A stretch of 64,000 nucleotides of DNA, from assembly GCA_030323885.1 (NCBI GenBank), contig CM059192.1:68088785-68152784 (forward strand), given 5' to 3'. Each line of letters begins with the position of its first letter. The first letter of the stretch is position 1. The notes under the pieces are model-generated. The model saw nothing but the letters and a program-made list of their open reading frames with translations, had not been told where the DNA came from and ran no database searches. Positions 1 through 10,838 of this stretch are shown here, piece after piece. The DNA comes from Branchipolynoe longqiensis. Its lineage: Eukaryota; Annelida; Polychaeta; Phyllodocida; Polynoidae. Position numbers and translations under genes: made by a program.

Positions 1-299
1 TTATTTTGGTGTTCATGTTATTAGAATTTCCAAATTAGTTCCGCCCAAATCAAAACGGATATAAATCAAATTGCTGGCGCATTAAGCAGATGGTCGAGCT
101 CAGCCAGGCATACAATATCTCTCGCTGACACATCAAAATCATTCTGTTGCAATCACATATTTGACACCTAGATGCTTGATTCCAGTCTTAATATTTATTT
201 ACCGTTTTTTGTCCCCTCTTCTTCTCCCCTTCAGATCTACATCTGGTAGCTATTGAAACACCCACCTGACATTTTCGTGCCAGGCCCAACTGATAGAGT

Positions 300-1224
300 A
301 TGGGTTCTCACAAAATGAATGAGATACACTCCCAATACTACGCTCCGAGCTCGAGACTCACTCGCACGATGCAATTCAGAACTTATATGCGTTTAATTGA
401 TGAGTTTGACGGTCTTCTTACGCCAATCCCCTGTCCACCAATTCAGGTGGCCTTATATATAACTTGGCGAACCAAATTTCTCAAGTATAATTCTATCACT
501 AATTATTTGAGTGGACTGAATTTTTTTCTTAAAGGGGAAGGTACCTCCTCCGTCGATTACAATTCCCGTTATGTTAAAACTGTACTCGGGGGTGCAAAAC
601 GTAAGCTAGGTTGTTCTGTTTGGCGCGCTGTGCCATTACTCGCGAAACAATTAATTAGCATTTTTTCCTTTTTGTCTGACACTATCGGCCATACCTCAAC
701 AAGAGCAGCCTTGCTTACCGGCTTTCGCGGATTACTCCGTAAATGCCAACTTACAAATTCCGATTCAGTGTTATGACGACAACATTTTTCCTTTCACCCT
801 TGGGGTATGATTATCACAATCAGAAAGTCAAAGACAATAAATATAATTTCAACAGAAAGAATTGTTAATACCCATAGCTTGTGTCCCTAACAACCAGATA
901 TGCACTGTTTATTGGGTAAAAAAGCATTTTGAAGAAGCGCCGGTGTCAAGTGACACACCAGCCTTCCAGGTCCCTAATGATGAGGATGGGTTCTGCCCCC
1001 TAGATTATCCATCACTCCAAGCGACTATTAAGTACTTGGCTTATCGTTCAAATCTCAACCCAGAAGATTATTCATCCCATTCCCTTCGCCGACGGGGGTG
1101 CACCTTCCTTGCCATGCAGGGTGCACCCCTCGAGGAAATTAAAACAAGGGGGGACTGGTCGTCGGACACCGTCTTTGCCTATATATGTTCTCCTCTTTTG
1201 GAGCGTATTCTCGCAGACACTTGA
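300..1224 (+). pseudogene. Tyrosine recombinase (YR) of a Ngaro-like element, broken
   Basis: The N-terminal piece (300-776) has the helical core-binding layout of YR integrases and reaches a GFRGLLRKCQ block holding the first catalytic Arg region. It stops at a TGA (774-776). Homology continues in the same frame through an HPWGMIITIRKSKT block, then shifts frame between about 830 and 850. The C-terminal piece (to 1224) contains the box SHSLRRRGCTF with His-x-x-Arg, followed by GDWSSDTVFAYI with the presumptive nucleophilic Tyr. All catalytic boxes are visible, but one nonsense codon and one frameshift break the protein. The enzyme would integrate circular cDNA. The exact start codon is uncertain; ATG at 300 or 315 is possible. 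Confidence 0.8.
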
Positions 1225-1257
1225 TCTTTGGCTGGGGGGACGCGTGCGTCCATGGCT

Positions 1258-1371
1258 TTGTTAGTCCCAGCTGAATACAGTTTGCTTAGTGGAATCAATC
1301 AGTATGTCAACTACTCTACTTGTTAATAAACTGTGTCAGCCATCAGTTGTGTCCGTGTTGTCTGCGCTTAA
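1258..1371 (+). repeat. Split direct repeat, copy 1 (B1)
   Basis: This 114-bp block begins TTGTTAG and ends TGCGCTTAA. It matches 1735-1848 over its full length without a gap and with about ten substitutions, mostly transitions. It lies 34 bp after the recombinase stop codon, where a B1 repeat of a Ngaro-type element is expected. Confidence 0.8.
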
Positions 1372-1734
1372 GTACAGCTTGGATATACCCTTATATCCTG
1401 GTGTAGGGACAGCGCAGAAGCCCCCCCCCCCCCTCTCTGGGTTATGGTTGCTACTATCTTATCTATGACTGCTACGGGGAACTAGTCTGGGGGTGGCACA
1501 GAGGCTCCCCCTTGTGTTTATTGTTACTACTGTATTACTGATCTGAATTACCACCTGCACTCGCCAGACGGCGCTGTCGCGCCAGGCGAGTAGGTGGGCG
1601 TGACTCGAGACAATCACTGCCGACCGAGATACAGACTCGACTACACTTGAGAGGGACGAGAGAACGCACCTGAATTTTTTTTTTTTCATTAAAATGTTTT
1701 AAAACTTTATTTCTCTCAATAACTCAGTAGGGCG
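1372..1734 (+). repeat. Presumptive A2 segment between split direct repeats
   Basis: The segment lies between the two 114-bp repeats. It includes a poly-C tract (about 1422-1433) and a T-run (1676-1686). By the known architecture of Ngaro elements it should copy the element's 5' end, which is outside the window, so this assignment is inferred from position only. Confidence 0.45.
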
Positions 1735-1848
1735 TTGTTAGTGCCAGCCAGATACGGTTTGCTTAGTGGAATCAATCATTATGTCAATTACTCTACTTGT
1801 TAATAAACCGTGTCAGCCATCAGTTGTGTCTGTGTTGTCTGCGCTTAA
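1735..1848 (+). repeat. Split direct repeat, copy 2 (B2)
   Basis: This is the second copy of the 114-bp repeat at 1258-1371, same orientation and same length. It should mark the right end of the retroelement; an AT-rich tract (TATA runs) follows directly. Confidence 0.8.
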
Positions 1849-2271
1849 CTACATATATAAATATAGTTCTATGTCACACATGCACACACATATAATATAT
1901 AGTATATATAATATATATATAACATGGAGTATAGAAAATATAGATATATAGGTAGAACATATAAATAGTAAGAGATCAAATTAAAATATCTGTACGTGTA
2001 TAATCAGAATAGACATTCTTGACAGCAAGTCTGTCTGCAGTGAAGTCCATGGTAGAGAATGATGGAAGCCATTTTATTTAGGAATTAGGTAAATAGACGT
2101 GGCACTGGGCAATTTGTCATGGCGGTCTGTCACTTCCGACCACTACTCTCGCCTAGTCCCGTGTCACAATGAGGTTCCAACCGTCTGGTTGCGGCAGTTC
2201 CAGATTTGTAGATTTGTTAGTGTCTAGTCACGGAAGCCAGTCTTAGCAGCTGACTGCATTCACACATTTAT
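1849..2271. other. Intergenic, AT-rich, no gene seen
   Basis: TATA-rich low-complexity sequence to about 1965, then unremarkable unique-looking DNA. No exon-like open frame with splice sites was found on either strand. Confidence 0.5.
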
Positions 2272-2596
2272 GACCGGGCGTGGTGGGTGAATCGGAAGAG
2301 CACAGGCCTCGCGTGCGGGAGATGGGAGTTCGGTTCTCGGTCGAGTGAAACCAATGACTTATCAAATTTATACTTGTCGCTTCCTAGCCTGGTGCTCGGC
2401 ACTAATAGGATAAGGCAAGGACTGGTTAGCTTAGTGTCAGGATAATGTGAATGAGATGGATATTGGGTCATGGTGCAACTGATTTCCCAGTGGGGCAGCA
2501 CTATAAAGTTGCCATGAGTGTGCACTGCCACAAGTCAGTACCCATCATGATATGACCGTAGGTGTTGCCAGGATGTAAAACTCCAACAACGAACCA
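2272..2596 (+). mobile_element. tRNA-derived SINE, family A
   Basis: The head has a tRNA-like A box (variant of TGGCCGAATCGGTAGAGC) and a B box followed by GGTCGAGT. The body has the family hallmarks: ACTTGTCGCTTCCTAGCC, CAGGATAATGTGA, GGCAGCACTATAAAG and TGATATGACC, with an A-rich (CAA)n-like tail. About twenty copies on both strands occur in this window. The head is degenerate, so it is not a functional tRNA gene. Confidence 0.85.
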
Positions 2597-2689
2597 ATCA
2601 CATATTTATGTTTTTTTTAAAGAATAAAATTACACGCCCCCCATACAAAAAAATTGTTTCACAATTGACCAATGCCCCCAGTGCTGTTT

Positions 2690-2792
2690 GAGGAGATTGG
2701 ATGACATTGCCTCACCATCTGGCTTCATATTGAATATGTCTGGGGATGACATTGCCTCACCATCTGGCTTCATATTGAATATGTCTGGAGAG
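2690..2792 (+). repeat. Two-copy direct repeat, about 50 bp
   Basis: The phrase GGATGACATTGCCTCACCAT and the following bases up to GAATATGTCTGG occur twice in a row with almost no difference. It is a simple tandem duplication without coding content. Confidence 0.7.
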
Positions 2793-2895
2793 AGGACATG
2801 ATTTCATTGTATTTAATTTAATTACTTCCTCCCTTTTCATGTCAGGCTGCAACACATTGTCACCGCCATATTAGTATTCAGATATCTTTTACATT

Positions 2896-3222
2896 TAACC
2901 GGGCGCTGTGGCCGAATCGGTAGAGCACAGGCCTCGCATGCGGAAGATTGGGAGTTCGCGAGTTTGGTTCCCGGTCGAGTCAAAACAATGACTTAAAAAT
3001 TTATACTTGTCGCTTCCTAGCCTGGTGCTCGCCATTATTAGGATAGGGTTAGCTCGGTGTCAGGATAATGTGACTGAGTGGGATATCGGGTCATGGTGCC
3101 AGCAGCCTGATTTCCCAGTGGGGCAGCACTATAAAATCGCCATGAGTTTATACTGTCACAAGTCGGTACCCGTCCTGATATGACCTTAGATGTTGCTAGG
3201 ATGTAAAACAACAAACAAAACA
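2896..3222 (+). mobile_element. tRNA-derived SINE, family A
   Basis: A near-complete copy: tRNA-like head (GGGCGCTGTGGCCGAATCGG), full body and an A-rich tail ending AACAAACAAAAC. A short duplicated GAGTTCGCGAG stretch disturbs the B box. Confidence 0.85.
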
Positions 3223-4596
3223 ATCTTTTACATTTGTCTTTTTTAAAGCAATATCCTGAAAATGCATTTGGATATTCATTCCTCGACATATATTTTCTTA
3301 ACACAAATAAGTGTATATCTTGCGAAATGGTTGTTAGCTACCATAGCTGGTTTCAGATAAACTCTTCTAAATAGATATTATGTGTAGTATAAATATTATT
3401 TATGCAAATATTATTGAGAATGTCGTTGGTAGCTGGTTGGTTGGTAACCCGATCTATATACTCTATGTTGTATGCTTCTATGGAGTTGTTGGAGGAGCCT
3501 GGTGAGCCGGGTTCTAGCTGACAAGTAGGGCATGTAGGCCTGGGCAGCAGGCGACCGGCCAAAATAGTAGAGTGGGGTTGTGATTGTGGAAATATGTTGC
3601 AATTTCAACAGCAATGAATGCTATATCCGCACCAATGAATGTACACTGGCGTAATAATATGCTTCTGGCTTTAAAATAAACAAATTACCACCCTCCCTTG
3701 GGACTACTCTAGCTATATATGTTCTTTGGTTAGTCCTTTATAGCAACGAAAAGTGATGTTGGTAGTTACCCATCTTATGCTCATATTCGACACTGTTGGA
3801 ATAAATACACATGGAGAAAGAAAGTGTCAATTCTTGTCAACATTTTTTAATTGTGACGATGTTCATGATGATAACGATAATACCATCAGTCAAATTGATT
3901 AATTATGAATTATTAATAATCAGACTGACTAGCTGAATGAGTTTCGAATCCTGGATTCGAGTTTCAACCCAGGCAGACTCAAAAACTTTATAATCTCCTG
4001 TAAAATTGATACTAGCCTGGTGTTCGGCATTGCTAGGATAAAGCAAGGAACGGCTGGATTGAGGAAGACCCCAATAGACCCACCCTGCCAGTTAAGCTGG
4101 AAAGTACCCGACTAGAGTGGTTCCAGATTTTGCCGATAGAAGTCAATGGGATGTAATACACGTGAAGAGAGCGGCGGTGAAATTCCAGAAGAAAAATATA
4201 ATGTATTTTTATATATATAACATTACAAAGAAAAGAGCTTGATGCCTGTTGCGATATGAATATCTGAATATAATCAGGCATTTTATTATTTTTCCAAGCA
4301 TTCTTTATGGAGATATAGTATGTGATATCGTGGACAGTCGGGGAATGTACCTGACTAGTTTGCTGGGATTTAAAATATTTTTTAATTTTAAATATATTTA
4401 ATTAATTTTAATTAAAAAAAGAGCGTTTAATACTGATGAATTAGATTTTTGTAAATGATATCGGCAGCCTTTTCAACTCCCACTCCCAACCCCAACCACC
4501 CCCACCCACAGCGGCAGACTGCTGAGTTGCTGTGGACCTATAAATACTCCTGTCTCGACGAGTTACTAATCATCCAGGTCACCTGGTGTTTTGCAG
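3223..4596. other. Non-coding stretch with one decayed SINE fragment
   Basis: No exon is supported before the splice acceptor at 4596. Positions 3930-4055 contain a diverged family A SINE fragment (tRNA-like head, then CTAGCCTGGTGTTCGGCATT). The remainder is AT-rich unique-looking sequence with a T/A-rich block at 4368-4450. Confidence 0.5.
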
Positions 4597-4697
4597 GTGG
4601 AATGGGCGGCTTCAGTGATGGTGGCGGAGGGGGCGGCGCCTTCATGAATAACCAGATGGGCGCCATGAATTACCAGCAGCAGAACAATCCACAAATG
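4597..4697 (+). CDS. Orphan internal exon encoding a Gly/Asn/Gln-rich segment
   Basis: The 101-bp stretch is bounded by a pyrimidine-rich acceptor (GGTGTTTTGCAG) and a strong donor (ATG|GTAAGC). It encodes a low-complexity peptide: a Gly-rich half (GGMGGFSDGGGGGG) followed by an Asn/Gln/Met-rich half ending NYQQQNNPQM. The exon starts two bases into a codon and ends in phase 0. Such segments occur in the linker of the replication factor RPA32 and in several RNA-binding proteins, and I cannot choose between them. No neighbouring exon of the same gene was recognised within 10 kb on either side, so it may belong to a gene with large introns or be an exon relic. Confidence 0.45.
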
Positions 4698-4833
4698 GTA
4701 AGCACTGCATGACGCAAAGTCATACCTACAGTAAATGTTGGTTCACATTGCAGCAAGGATCGGTCCCGGGTTCCAGAGAATGCCAACAATTAGGTAAAAT
4801 ATTCACCTCCAGTAGCAGTGAGCGATGGATGAC

Positions 4834-5241
4834 CTAGATAAAAGATTCACCCAGTACTTGTACTAGTTGTAGTACACGGGTGAAGGACAACGTAGTATAA
4901 ATACGGGCGAAAATAGGTTTAGTATGGAATCTGAACTAGAAACTGTGGCTCCAGTATCAAATGGCTGCACAGAGTTGGTGAAATGGGCGAGAATGCAAAC
5001 AGACAAGATGGCGGCCAGAGAACGCCGTCGATTTCACTTTTAAATCTGATTAAACTAGATATTATATTATATTTTTCAACTCAAAGGTAGCGGGCTATCA
5101 ATAAGACATATGTAAAGAATAAATGTTGCTTCCTAGATTGTGAAATTAGGCTCTCATTTCCTTAACCCGCTTTTTCGACCGTTTTTATGTAGGGTTGGTA
5201 TTCACCCGTGTACTGCGAGTACCGGGTGAATGCTTTATCTA
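4834..5241. mobile_element. hAT-like MITE, solitary copy
   Basis: The termini are inverted: CTAGATAAAAGATTCACCC on the left and GGGTGAATGCTTTATCTA on the right. They are flanked by an 8-bp target-site duplication TGGATGAC (4826-4833 and 5242-5249). An 8-bp duplication is typical of hAT transposons. There is no transposase, so the 408-bp element is non-autonomous. A related copy lies at 59626-60234. Confidence 0.75.
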
Positions 5242-5251
5242 TGGATGACCA

Positions 5252-5440
5252 TGCTCAAATCTAGTGGATGCGGGAGAGCGCAGGTTACCCGTGTGGAAGG
5301 TCCGGTTGAGTCAAAGCAATGACTTACAAAATTTATACTTATCGCTACCTAGTCTGGCGCTTAGCATTATTAAGATAGGGCAAGGACTGGTTAGCTCAGT
5401 ATCAGGATAATGTGACTGAATGGGATATTGGGTCATGGTT
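5252..5440 (+). mobile_element. Family A SINE, truncated
   Basis: A degenerate head runs into the body hallmarks ACTTATCGCTACCTAG and CAGGATAATGTGACTGA, ending after GGGTCATGG without the 3' third. Confidence 0.7.
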
Positions 5441-6246
5441 TTTTATTATAAAACTAAATCTTTATATCCTTTTCTCAAGCAATCCTTAAATTTGATTTGG
5501 GAAGCCCATTGTAGTGACTATTATCAACTATTAAAAGGTTATTTTTTCTCTTTCCTTTTCTGGAGCAGTCCATAAGTGGGATTTGAAAAGTCCCTTATGT
5601 CGACTACTGTTACTGTTCATGGAGGATATATTCAAATATTGCAATTTTCCTTCACTAAGGCAATCAATTATTTTGCACACCATATTAAAAGGACTTTAAA
5701 ACTTGATTTTCCTTTTCACAAGCAATCCATAAGTAGTATTTGAAAAGTAGTCGCGATAGCAGTCTTATCAATTTCTATTGAGAATATAATTAAAGGAGAT
5801 TTTTCTCATTGTCTAAAGCAACCCCTTTGTATTATATTATGCACAATTGGATGACTAAGCTTGGCCCCTGCTGCCTCGTCACCCAATGGGTGTGGGACGC
5901 TGAGGGATGGGGTGGGAGTGGAGGTGGGGGCGGGCGGTGGGAACGGGGGGGGGGGAGTTAATCATAAGATGAAATTTTCCTGCTGGCTAAGATCCGGTAC
6001 TTGGTCACGTGACGTCAGCAGTGTCCGGTGACGGGGTTTAATTATCGCAGGAACTTCCGGTGAGCACCGGAACTGACCTACAGAGCTAGTGAATAAGGGG
6101 CCCTTTTAGATTGCGGCCTTGTGAGTCGAGGTTTAGATGCCAGTCGTGTACTTTTCATCGAAAGCCGGATTTGGAGGACTACACTGTATGATAATTAGTG
6201 GTTGACATTTAGTTAGGATGCAGCCATGTTGACATTCTACCCCAAG
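5441..6246. other. Non-coding; G-rich tract
   Basis: No gene is seen. Positions 5880-5957 are strongly G-rich and end in a run of ten or more G, which could form G-quadruplex structures or be an unstable microsatellite. Confidence 0.5.
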
Positions 6247-6567
6247 TGACCGGGCGCTGTGGCCGAATTGGTAGAGCATAGGCTTCCAGTGTGGAAGGTC
6301 GGCAATTGGAAAACTCGACCTACTAATTTGATGCTTGTCGCTACCTAGCCTGGCACTCGGCATTACTAGGATAGGTCAAGGATTTGTTAGCTTGGTGTCA
6401 GGATAATGTGACTGACTGGGAAATGAGGTCATGATGCCAGCGGCATGGTATTCCAGTGGGACAGCACTATAAAGTCACCATGAGTACATACTGTCACAAG
6501 TCGGTACCCGTTATGATATGACCTTAGATGTTGCCAGGATGTAAAACCCTAACAAACAAACAAACTA
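6247..6567 (+). mobile_element. tRNA-derived SINE, family A
   Basis: A complete body with tail AACAAACAAACAAAC. The head GGGCGCTGTGGCCGAATTGG is intact, but the B box region is shortened. Confidence 0.85.
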
Positions 6568-6639
6568 TAGGCCTACTCTAAGAACAACTCAGCAATACCC
6601 CATTAGCCGACCGCTCCAGTTACCACTGGCGCCATCTAA

Positions 6640-7110
6640 CGGAAGTATGTTAGTAATACTATATGTATTTAATCTATCCCACAAAACGTTTCAAAAGTAT
6701 GTCTAGGTGATTTTGTGCTAAAGTGAAAGTGAAAATGTGAAGTTTTACACATTTACACTCAAATTTACACAAACTTATTTTTTTTCCAACTTTTTTCTTG
6801 TAAGACATAATTTTGTTTGCTTAAATGTAATCAAAGAAATCTGGTTTGAAAGTGTTGTGTATGTTAAAAATAATGTTATTGATGTGTGTTTAATTTCCAT
6901 GTTACATTTTCCTATTGTTATTCCTCATAAGATCAAAATCAAAAGGTGAAATAGCCTTTTTTCAACTCTGACACATACAAAACATGTAAAGCTTCATATG
7001 AATATGGATTCTGATATTATTCGGAATGTTTTCTGCTATTATTTGGGATGCTTTCAGTTTTCACTTCCATGTCACTAAAGTGGTACCCAACTTCAGAGAA
7101 CGACCCTCTC
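6640..7110 (-). mobile_element. MITE family with GGTACCCAA/TTCTGAGAA-type end
   Basis: Shared blocks (TCTATCCCACAAAA, TTTTTCTTGTAAGACA, CAGAGAACGACC) occur here in reverse orientation relative to copies at about 13575-14025 and 57365-57720. A partial relative is at about 8640-9085. No protein is encoded. Confidence 0.6.
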
Positions 7111-7114
7111 TATG

Positions 7115-7455
7115 GTTTGTTTGTTTGTTGTTTTATGTCCTAGCAACATCTAAGGTCATATCAGGATGGGTACCGACTTGTGACAATGCACACTCATGGC
7201 AACTTTTATAGTGCTGCCCCACTGGGAGAGCAGGCCACCAGCACCATGACCTGATATCCCACTCAGTCACATTATCCTGACACTGAGCCACCCAGTCCTT
7301 GCCCTATCCTAATAATGCTGAGTGCCTGGCTAGGAAGCGACAAGTATCAATTTTTAAGTCAATGGTTTGACTCGACCAGGGTTCGAACCCACGATCCCAT
7401 GGTCTACCAACACGGGAGACAGACGCTCTAACTCATTCGGCCATCCCGTCGGGTC
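7115..7455 (-). mobile_element. tRNA-derived SINE, family A
   Basis: A reverse-orientation copy beginning with the TTTGTTTGTTTG complement of the tail and ending at the tRNA-like head (CTAACTCATTCGGCCATCCC). The B box complement GGGTTCGAACCC is intact. Confidence 0.85.
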
Positions 7456-7960
7456 CCCACTCTATGTGATATACATATATATTATATAGATTAAATATAT
7501 AGACACGGATACACATAAGTGATGATGCTTGCCTAGGGGTTTCTCTGTGTCGTTGCCTTGCATTGGGTTCCAAGTACAATCTCACATTAGATCAGTCAGT
7601 CACTTTGTTCATAATCTGATTGTAGTCATTCCGAAACCTTGTCACTGTAAACGTAGCATCAACGTGACTATCCATATTAGTGTGTATGCAAGGAAGGTTT
7701 TGTAACAATTTAAATGGCCATTTGTCAAGTTTTCTTCATGTCATTTTGTCATGCCTTGTTGTTGAAGGCCGCATGACGACCCATGAGGATTATTCTTATG
7801 CCTGACGCTGGCAAGATTAGCGATCATAAATAGTTAGCATGAAAGTCACCAGACCTGATTGCTAGTTAGGTGGCAACTGCTGCTGCTTACAGCTTGAGTT
7901 GTATCCCTATATGTGATTCCAGAGTCATTCAGTGCATTTATGCAGGCGCTTATGAAATTG
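7456..7960. other. Non-coding, nothing recognised
   Basis: A short TATA-rich tract at about 7467-7500 is followed by unremarkable sequence. No supported exon. Confidence 0.4.
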
Positions 7961-7964
7961 AATT

Positions 7965-8425
7965 GCGAATATAGCCATAGCGAATGTAGTTGTTATTGCA
8001 AATTAGCCATCACAAATGTAGTTGTAGTAAGTAGTCTGCACTGACTTCTCAGGCAAGGAGCCACATAGACAGGTGTATGTGGATAGGGTGATGACATCAA
8101 GGAGCCTAGGTAGTGTAATTGGTCAGGACACTAGCCCAGAATGCAAGATGTGTGGGTTCGAAACCTGCTTTAGGCGCAATAGGCCCCATTTTCACGAACC
8201 CCCATGACGTAGCCATTGTGAATATAGCTATTGTGAATGTTACCATTGCGAAGGTAGCCATTGCGAATGTAGCCATAGCGAATGTAGCCATAGCAAATGT
8301 AGCCATAGCGAATGTAGCCATTGCGAATGTAGCCAATGCGAATGTAGCCATAGCAAATGTAGCCATTGCAAATGTAGCTATTGTAAATGTAGCCATTGCA
8401 AATGTAGCTATTGCAAATTGCCATT
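7965..8425 (+). repeat. 15-bp minisatellite (AATGTAGCCATAGCG), split by a SINE
   Basis: About fourteen 15-bp units with the core AATGTAGCCAT(A/T)GCG fill 8205-8425, and diverged units also occur at 7965-8030. A tRNA-derived SINE (8029-8205) sits between the two parts. Because the unit length is a multiple of three, long open frames with a five-residue period arise on both strands; these are by-products. Confidence 0.8.
8029..8205 (+). mobile_element. tRNA-derived SINE, family B
   Basis: The element starts CTGCACTGACTTCTCAGGCA and carries a tRNA-like module with A box AGGTAGTGTAATTGGTCAGG and B box GGGTTCGAAACC. It ends CCCATTTTCACGAACCCCC. Related copies are near 40.6, 48.4, 58.2 and 58.5 kb. 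Confidence 0.8.
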
Positions 8426-8639
8426 GTAGCTGTTTATGCATTTTTGAAGACAAATTCGAATGAGGGGTTAATGTGACATGATGCTATGTGACATGCCGCA
8501 TGTCACACTACACATTATATGCATTCTTAGGTCTACCTTGTATGGGTCGTTCCCTCTTGGGGGTAGTCTATTTGAAATCTGTATTCCAAAGCAACCGTTC
8601 ATTGCAATATCAATAACGTGATTTCATGTTGTCGCCAAT

Positions 8640-9085
8640 TGATGTGAGAGATAATAAAGATAAAATTGAGTGCCAGTATTGTGTATTATGTACGTTATTG
8701 GGATGGATGTGACTGAATAAGTAGAGAATTATGCCACCAATTTGTGACATTGTCAACACAATTGAAAATAAAGTGTCACAAACTTAATGAAAATCCCTGA
8801 ACAACAAGAGAATTTATATATTTCTTTCATAGTATAAAAATAAGGAAATAATTAACCATTTCTGGAGTCGTTAGCAGAGTAATATTTCGATTCCTTCTTT
8901 TCATGAAGTTAATTTGGAAATGGTGCAGTTAGAAAGATCTATCATTCTGATTACAAATATATATAATGAAGGTAAATTGGGTTTTTAGTACCTAAGTAAT
9001 GAATTTCTTAATATTTCAAGCATTTTGAGTTTTTAGTACTGATATCACGGTTTTGGTACAGTTTCTGAGAACAACCCATATCTGA
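8640..9085 (+). mobile_element. Partial MITE relic
   Basis: The right part (GGTACAGTTTCTGAGAACAA) matches the end of the MITE at about 13575-14025. The left boundary is uncertain. Confidence 0.4.
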
Positions 9086-9414
9086 AATATGTAGGGCACT
9101 TGTAAGTTGTCTTGGCACTTGCCTTCTGTTAAGCTGAAAAACTGCCACCGCCTACAAGGACTGAACTATCACTGCGGGTGAGGGATTTAAACAGTGAATA
9201 TTAACTAATTCATTATTTTCTTAGGCGTTTTCTGTTCTAATGACTGCAACTAGGACTGTCCAGTAATAAAGCTGCTTTTTGAACTGGCGGTGGGCGGGTT
9301 AATTAAAAGCCGAATTAATTGACAAATTGAAAGTGGAGTGGGTTTCCCTTCCCCACCCACACCCCATTTCATCATTTGCGTCATTTTTGGGACGCGTGTA
9401 AATCCGAGGGGAAA

Positions 9415-9503
9415 AGCTGGGGGAAGTGGGAGGGTGGGGGCCCTCCATTTGGTGGGAGGGTGGGGGCCCTCCATTTGGTGGGAGGGTGGGGCCCTCCATT
9501 TCT
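9415..9503 (+). repeat. 26-bp G-rich tandem repeat, three units
   Basis: The unit GGTGGGAGGGTGGGGGCCCT plus CCATTT is repeated about three times. The open frames across it are a consequence of the repeat. Confidence 0.7.
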
Positions 9504-9773
9504 ACACACGAAGAATTGGTTCCTAAGACTGAATGCATCAGTTTCCAAGGGTTTTTCTTGGCCTTATTTTTCAATTAGTGAATTTATTCTGTTCATCCAT
9601 ATTTCTGAAAGGTATACATAGTAGACTTGTATTTGAATATCGAGTTAACTGTTAGGCATGTATCTATTTTAAAACAACCAAAAATAGATCAACTAGAAAA
9701 GAAAAAAGATTTTTCCAAGTGAGGGAAACCTAAATGGCTCCTACAACTGTCACCTGACTTGTTTGCTAGTTAA

Positions 9774-9999
9774 CCAGTCGTCCACAACTGGTTCAACAAA
9801 GGCTGTGTTACGTGCTGTCCTGTCTGTGGGAAAGTGCATATGAAAGACCCCAGCTGCTTATCGGAAAGAGTAGCCTATGTGGCGGCAGCCGGTTTCCTCC
9901 AAAAAGAAATGTCAAAATGACCATATGTTTGATGTCCAATAGCTGATGATAAAAATCAGTGCGCTCTAGAGGCGTCATTCAATAAAACAAGCTTTACTT
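9774..9999 (+). mobile_element. SINE family C (lophotrochozoan-type body)
   Basis: Body hallmarks: CCACAACTGGTTCAACAAAG, GTCCTGTCTGTGGGAAAGTG, AGAGTAGCCTATGTGGCGGC and the tail GCTCTAGAGGCGTCATTC AATAAAACAAGCTTTAC. This body and tail type is one I know from molluscs and allied phyla, which is the main hint to the host lineage. Other copies: 48474-48702 and 57960-58165 (minus). Confidence 0.8.
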
Positions 10000-10334
10000 T
10001 TTTGTTTGCTAGTTCTGCTGGACGGCATTTGTCAATGTAGAGAACTTGCCATTCTATTTGGTAACCCCATTTAGAGCTGGGTAGTTCGACAAAAAGCATC
10101 ACATTTCCAAAAGCCAACCACTTATCTAGATTTGCTTCTGCATTTTCAACTTAGATAGTGATGCACTTATTAATCATTTGTTGCTGCAGAGAAGAGAAGG
10201 GACTGCGAAGTCAAGTTTACTCAACCTGCCACTGTTGGATCCGGTGTTGTGATGTGCACGCCAAAATTATTGGACATGTTTTCACTTTGAATTTCTCCAA
10301 AATTAGCCCTTTAAAATAAAAGTTACTTTAAACT

Positions 10335-10773
10335 AAAGCCCCTGTCACACCACGTCGGATTGAGGATACGGATAGAGCCGGACAAAAATATTCTAGTCCG
10401 GTGTGATTCAGATGTGAAATGTATCGATTATGTAACACACAGGTAACGGATGGTAACGGTTGATAACGTATCTAACGATCAACGGACAATTCAGTATACA
10501 AAAAGAACTATAACGAATGGCAGCGGACGTGTAATGGATATGTAATGGACGACAATGGATGGTAACATACGGGAACGGACAGTAACGGATAATAACCGCA
10601 TATGTCAGTCCGGCGTAATCCGTTACAAGTTTTGTGCATGCTCAAAACTTTAACGATCGGGCCGGATATCAAGGGATATGCAACGGACACAAACTGGACT
10701 TTGCCAGATATCAACGGACTTTGTTCCGTTTCAATCCATTTCCTCAATCCAGTAAAGTGTGACAGGACTTTAA
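10335..10773. mobile_element. MITE with CCTGTCACAC inverted ends
   Basis: The left end TAAAGCCCCTGTCACAC and right end GTGTGACAGGACTTTA are inverted copies. The interior is made of short permuted AACGGA/TAACGG units. Related elements are at 38659-38900 and 56470-56786. Confidence 0.7.
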
Positions 10774-10838
10774 AGTATGGAAGGATATAATACCAACTTA
10801 ATATATTTACGTAAACAAATATATGCAGAAACTCAAAA

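Larger units (their letters stand above)
1..1848 (+). mobile_element. 3' part of a Ngaro/PAT-like tyrosine-recombinase retroelement
   Basis: The segment holds a recombinase reading frame followed by two 114-bp direct repeats separated by 363 bp. Ngaro and PAT elements end in the order ORF-B1-A2-B2 (split direct repeats), and the layout here matches: B1 at 1258-1371, a presumptive A2 at 1372-1734, B2 at 1735-1848. The 5' part, with gag, reverse transcriptase and the A1 repeat, would lie left of the window. The recombinase is broken, so this copy is inactive. A Crypton-type DNA element also uses such a recombinase, but split direct repeats argue for a retroelement. Confidence 0.7.
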
